This document shows positions 59,330 through 64,000 of a stretch of 64,000 bases of DNA, in pieces. A program made the translations under genes and the position numbers. The notes beneath the pieces were generated by a model. That model was given only the letters and a program-made list of their open reading frames with translations, did no database searches and was not told the DNA's origin. The stretch lies in the NCBI GenBank assembly GCA_010645155.1, contig CM021317.1:9621853-9685852 (forward strand), written 5' to 3'. The first letter of the stretch is position 1. Every line of letters starts with the position of its first letter. The DNA is from Tigriopus japonicus (taxonomy: Eukaryota > Arthropoda > Copepoda > Harpacticoida > Harpacticidae).

Positions 59330-59791
59330 GGCAAAACTATGTCAAAAATCCAACTTGAAACACATCAGTAGATAAAAGCGACCTTACTGCCCATAATGAA
59401 ATTTCATGACCAAACTGTTCTAGTATCTCCACTCTATATACCTCTATGTTCTACGCGTAATAGTGTGGCCGAAATTGTATTCAAACTTAACCTAGCCTAA
59501 TCAAACCTAACCTATCCTAATTCTCACGAGTCATGACAAACATGAATCCCTGCCCTAAAGGGCTCTAACCCTGCGGGGCCCTAAGCCCTAGCTAGCACTG
59601 CGGAACTCTAAACCTGTGGGGCCCTAAGCCCTAGGCAGCCTAAGTGAAGCCACAGCCTCCACCCCCTCTCCCATTGGTTGTAGCATCCCACTCAGACCTA
59701 CATAAATTTAAATTCTTTGTACTTTACACATCTATATATCAAGCCCATGGGCGACCAATACCTATAAATCAAGCCCATTGGCGTCTAATAC

Positions 59792-60926
59792 CAGGGTTGG
59801 TCGGGGGATCAACTTTTTCGATTTATCCCCTTTACCCGGGGATAAACGGGATAAATTGGGGGATAAACGGGATAAATGGGGGGATAAACGGGATAAATGG
59901 GAGGATAAACGGGATGAACCGGTGGATAAACGAAATAAAGCAAATTTTGTTCCGATTTTGACATGTTTGAATACTTTTTGGCATCCCTGAAAATGGCCGA
60001 TCAAACACTAAAGGCTTAATATAAATATCAATAAAATATATTTACAATATTTAACAGATATATAACAGAAATAATTGTTATATATTATCAAACTCAAAAA
60101 ACATGTTACAATTGACAATACTTGTCGAGTGGTGATGAAATTGAAGTCTTCCACAGTTGAAGATATTGAGGTAAGAAAACTTCATGCTCAGTGAATGTAA
60201 TACAGAGACACAAAAATGAAGTAATTTCTAGAAATAAGGGGAATTTGTTTGATAAAGGAGGGAAATCCCCTTTATCCCTGTTATTCCTTGGAGGAAAATC
60301 CCGTTAATCCCAAAAAACAGGACGCTTTATGGATGAGAAAGTCCACCAACTAACCCTGCAATATTCCTACAGAGCAGACAGCCTATATCAGATTACAGCT
60401 GCAAAGCTGCGTTTTGACTTCGGAAACACAAACAAATAAAAGCTAAAAACCTAGGAGTTTGCATTGTATTAATGGAAATCATTTTTTGTGTGGGATTTAA
60501 TTGAAAAAAGTGAGATTTTGTGGGTAATATACTGTTACAGAAATTTGTGATTAATTATAGAAATGAGGAAGAAACGCTTGAAACGTAGGAAAATTGCTTT
60601 TAAGATAGGATAAAATGCTTGAAGACAGAAAAAATGCTTTTAAGGTAGGAAAAAATGCTGGAAGAGTAAGAGAAAATTGCTTTTAAGGTAAGAATGCTTG
60701 AAGAGCAAGAAAAAAATGCTTTTAAGGTCGGAAAAAATGCTTGAAGAGTAAGAAAAAATGCTTGAAAAGTAGGAAAAAAGCGTGAAAAGTAGGAAAAAAG
60801 CTTGAAAAGTAGGAAAATCCCGTTTATCCCGTTTATCCCTTTTACTGCTTGAAGGAAAATCCCGTTTATCCCAAGGGGGATAAACGGGACTCTTTTTGGA
60901 GGGGATAATCCCCCTGACCAACCCTG
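59792..60926. mobile_element. 1,135-bp hAT-type element, CAGGGTTGG family
   Basis: Ends CAGGGTTGGTCGGGGGAT and its complement (CCCCTGACCAACCCTG), flanked by exact 8-bp repeats TCTAATAC (59784-59791, 60927-60934). Contains GGGATAAACGGGATAA tandem repeats near both ends, a SINE tail and a ~45-bp tandem array (60,590-60,830). No transposase. Confidence 0.88.
60366..60436 (+). mobile_element. SINE 3' fragment
   Basis: Matches the last ~70 bp of the 23-kb SINE (ACAGCTGCAAAGCTGCGTTT) with an A/C-rich tail, inside the CAGGGTTGG element. Confidence 0.6.
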
Positions 60927-61045
60927 TCTAATACTCATGCATCGAGCCCATGGGTGTCCAATACCTATTCATCGAGCCCATGGGCGTCCAATACCTAAAC
61001 ATCAAACATCAAGCCCATTGGCGTCTGATACCTATACATTGAGCC

Positions 61046-61494
61046 AAGAAGCACTGGAATCATGGAGTGGGAGGCTAGCAATGAGAATTATGATTTCCAG
61101 TAAGAACAATTCAATTACGTTCTTCTGCAAATGAGACCTAGCATATGTTGACAAGAATACGTATTTCAATTTTCAGCTCAATCGAACGTCGGATTCAAAA
61201 CTTATGCTCTCTCAAAGTTCAGTGCAAATCCTACCGAGAATGAGTGAACTAGCCCTTTTCTGGTAATCGTTTTACCACAAAAGGGCGAGTTCATTCAGTC
61301 TATGCTCTCTTCAGTACATAAGTTTAAGAAGGCATATCTTTTCACTCCGGCATTCGATTGGGCTAAAATTTTAAATACGTGTTCTTCTTAATGCAAGCCA
61401 GGTCTCATTTTCAGAAGAACGCAAATGGTTTGTTTCTCCTGGGAATCATAATTCTCATTTCTAGCCTCTCACTCCATGATTTCCGTGCTTCTTG
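61046..61494. mobile_element. 449-bp fold-back element, copy 2
   Basis: Same ends, central hairpin and length as 13531-13979, at about 90% identity; flanked by the exact repeat ATTGAGCC (61038-61045, 61495-61502). Confidence 0.85.
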
Positions 61495-62048
61495 ATTGAG
61501 CCCACATGTGTTTAATCGACGCCGCCAGCAACAACTCCATACACTAGGTGGGTGTCTGTCTCTTTTTTTCAGCATTGAGAACAAAGCCTTTGCGTTCCAA
61601 GTATGGAGCCGATTCAACTATGCACACGACTTTGCCTTTCGTAGACAGAGTAGGTGAAAATACCCTTTCCTTTGTTTTATCCGCTGGCGATAAGATCTTT
61701 TAAGCAATCATTTGAATCTTTCGTTCAAGCTATACTGTTGCAAGTTTAAAGATTTGAATATTTTAACAGTCAAAATTTACAATACAAAAATATAAAAGTA
61801 AAAGGTACGATTGGTGTTTGTTTTTTGGTCATGAAACATCGCGAACGCACGCAGAAATAATCAAAGAGATTGAAGGTGCAAAGCACCCTGGCACATTTAT
61901 TGGACTCACAGAGTTGGCAGAGAGGAGACGCTGGGGCAGACAGGCCTATCATTTTGTTGGACAATTTTCAGGCCCCAGCTGACCTTTGGCTGTGACGTTT
62001 TCCAAGGAGTTGTGCCCAAACAAGTTCGTTTCGTTGGTAGGGTTGAAG

Positions 62049-62585
62049 TAGGGGTGGGCGAGAAGCCGGTGCCGGTGCCAAGGTGTTGACACCAACTTTT
62101 TGGGCTTTCGGTGTCGGCATCAGCACCAGGTCTCTGGTGCCGACATTTAAAGGCTTCAAGAATTTTTGAAAATCGTACTGCCTGCCCAAAAACTTGATCC
62201 CAATTTTGATTGTAAATGTGAAGGACTAAACAAAATCCAATATCGTCATTTTTGGTTCCATCATAAACATAAACGCAATGCAAGAAAATCACAGACCCAG
62301 CTAGGGTATTGTAAAATGTAAGCTTATTTTCCCTCTCTCCAATTTATGTTGCACTAACATGGACTTAAATGTCTTTAGAATGCGTTGGTCTGTCAAAACT
62401 GGTGCTCCATATTACAGTCCAAAAGGGCACATTTTGCTTGACATAATTATAAAAAACTCGCTCTCTGTGTCAGTGTCAACACCACGACGTTGATTGGCAA
62501 CTTCAACACAGGTGCCGGGTCGGCGTGGGTGTCAACCTTGCGGTGTCGGAGTCGAGGGCAAAATTGCCGCTGTCACCCATCCCTA
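62049..62585. mobile_element. 537-bp hAT-type MITE, TAGGGGTGGGCGA family
   Basis: Ends TAGGGGTGGGCGA and the complement of TAGGGATGGGTGA; flanked by exact 8-bp repeats GGTTGAAG (62041-62048, 62586-62593). The interior near both ends is rich in GGTGCCG/GGTGTCG motifs. Confidence 0.88.
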
Positions 62586-62599
62586 GGTTGAAGTCAGGG

Positions 62600-63394
62600 T
62601 CACTTGTTGTTTGTTTGGGCACAACTTAAGTAATAATCTTCAGAAATATCAAGTTTTCACCTGCAACCTTGGCTCTTCAACAGCTGTAACTCATCCAACA
62701 AAAATTTCCGTATATCCGCCCTGTGATTGGACTCATTTGACTAGTAATTTATCACAGCTTTTTATGCATTTGACTAGAAGAACGCAGTGACCAATGGATC
62801 AGTGTATTTGTCCTTTTGTGGCTTACAAATGTGCTTTAGATGTTATAACTTGGTAATATGCAAAATTGGGGATTATACAATGACGCTTTGAACAAAAAAA
62901 AAACGGAACAAGAAGAGTACTTTTTCTCGTAATCCTAATGATGTTTTTGCTGAATCGGTTTTGAACATTATCTCTTCTTGCACCAATAACGCTTCTTTTG
63001 TAGAATATTTATGTTCCAATGGTCATTGTCCTAAAGCACATTCCAGAAATTGTGAGACGGATTTTCAATTTGCTTGGAAAGAACTTTGCCAATGATATTT
63101 AATCTGAAATCCAAGCCAGAAAGGAAGGCAAAGCTAAAACCAAATCATAAGCAAAACTCGAAAAATTACTATCAATAGCTTGAAAAAGCACCAATCGTAC
63201 AATTTTTAGTGAGTCTCGGTGGATTAGGTTGTTGTCAATATGGTTGTCTTTGTTAACTACACATGTAATAAATGTTTCTTTCCTTTTTTTGTTACTAAAC
63301 ACCATAAATTGTGTTGACCTCTTCTTTGTAAAATGCGATCGACGCGTCGCACTCCAGGTAAAACGTACTCCACGACCTATCCTAAAGGTTAACT
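62600..63394. other. Nothing recognised
   Basis: AT-rich sequence without supported genes or repeats. Confidence 0.5.
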
Positions 63395-63613
63395 AAAGGT
63401 TACAAAAATCACCACTAATGGAGGCAAAACAAGGGCAAAGTCCTTGATTTCAGAGCAAGCCTCAACTTAAATTTGTTGCCAAAATAACAGTTTCCATCTT
63501 AAAGTAGATTTTTCTTCATTTTTCAAGTTTTAAGCTCAGCTGTAGCTGCAAATAAAATCAGTTATCCAAATCACTCAGGATGGCGCAGTCGTGCTGCGAA
63601 TCTACGTAAGACC

Positions 63614-63768
63614 AGGGTTGCCAGGTGGCCGAATTTGAAAGCCGGTGGCCGAAAGAAAAAAATTCTCTCGGCCACTTCCAAAAGTGGCCGAAAGTGGCCG
63701 AATTTGAGATCTGGTGGCCGAGAAAAAAATATTTCCTCGGCCATATCCAAAAGTGGCCGAAAGTGGCC
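63614..63768. repeat. ~77-bp tandem duplication
   Basis: Two copies of a unit with GTGGCCGAATTTGA, GGTGGCCGA and CTCGGCCA, AAAAGTGGCCGAAA. The start CAGGGTTGCCAGG looks like a transposon end, but its partner is uncertain. Confidence 0.6.
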
Positions 63769-64000
63769 GAAAATAACAAAAAGATAAGCAAAATGTTTAT
63801 ATTTTTTGTAAAATGAATCCTGCTTGGTCTGACAGCTAACTATATTTGAACGATTTGAACGTGCCATTTTCTGCCTACCAGAGCATAAACATCTAGATAT
63901 TGGCAACCGCACGACGAATGTTTACAAAAATCCACTCGTCAGCTGTCCTCGTTTGAGGCTTGTCAACAAATCTCAAAAACTGTTTCTTCTGTACTCGAGA

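Larger units (their letters stand above)
58375..59375. repeat. Dispersed repeat J, interrupted copy
   Basis: Three segments (58,375-58,512, 58,799-58,908 and 59,338-59,375) are collinear with the 27-kb copy; the gaps are filled by two separate transposon insertions. Confidence 0.65.
59745..61045. repeat. ~30-bp minisatellite split by a transposon
   Basis: Units built on AAGCCCATTGGCGTCTAATACC lie at 59,745-59,791 and 60,927-61,045, on both sides of the element at 59792-60926. Confidence 0.7.

Overview
The window is animal nuclear DNA, most likely from an arthropod and probably a crustacean such as a copepod. The coding exons are GC-rich, lie in AT-rich flanks and use GT-AG introns, many only 60-80 bp long. 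The orthologues are animal-type (GMPS, SPC25, CDK11), and there is a nuclear receptor with an unusual P-box. The organism call is inference; no species marker is visible.

Layout. (1) 1-3,466: repeats, including a 1.6 kb inverted-repeat transposon. (2) 3,507-4,031 (-): an intronless four-helix membrane protein of unknown function. (3) 4,183-33,750 (-): GMP synthase (GMPS), with eight exons in view covering about 507 residues; the last ~200 residues lie beyond the low-coordinate edge. One GMPS intron is 21 kb and contains, on the opposite strand, a two-exon nuclear receptor gene (18,373-22,695). (4) 34,556-35,524 (+): kinetochore protein SPC25, divergent from GMPS across about 0.8 kb. (5) 35,612-40,297 (-): cyclin-dependent kinase CDK11 (PITSLRE), complete in nine exons and meeting SPC25 tail to tail with 87 bp between the coding ends. 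(6) 40,298-53,935: repeat-rich, with no gene I can support. (7) 53,972-54,350 (+): a small two-exon charged protein. (8) 57,637-57,738 (+): a 33-residue single-pass membrane micropeptide candidate with two poly(A) signals. (9) 57,800-64,000: nested transposon insertions.

The three recognised housekeeping genes all serve proliferating cells: GMPS makes GMP, SPC25 belongs to the NDC80 kinetochore complex, and CDK11 acts in transcription, splicing and mitosis. GMPS and SPC25 may share a promoter region.

Much of the rest is short non-autonomous DNA transposons. At least six families have inverted ends flanked by exact or near-exact 8-bp direct repeats, the duplication size typical of hAT elements. 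One family occurs as 421-458 bp fold-back copies and also as 35-bp and 44-bp insertions made of little more than the two ends. Its longer copies carry a CTCF-like motif in the inverted arms. None of the transposons contains a transposase I can recognise.
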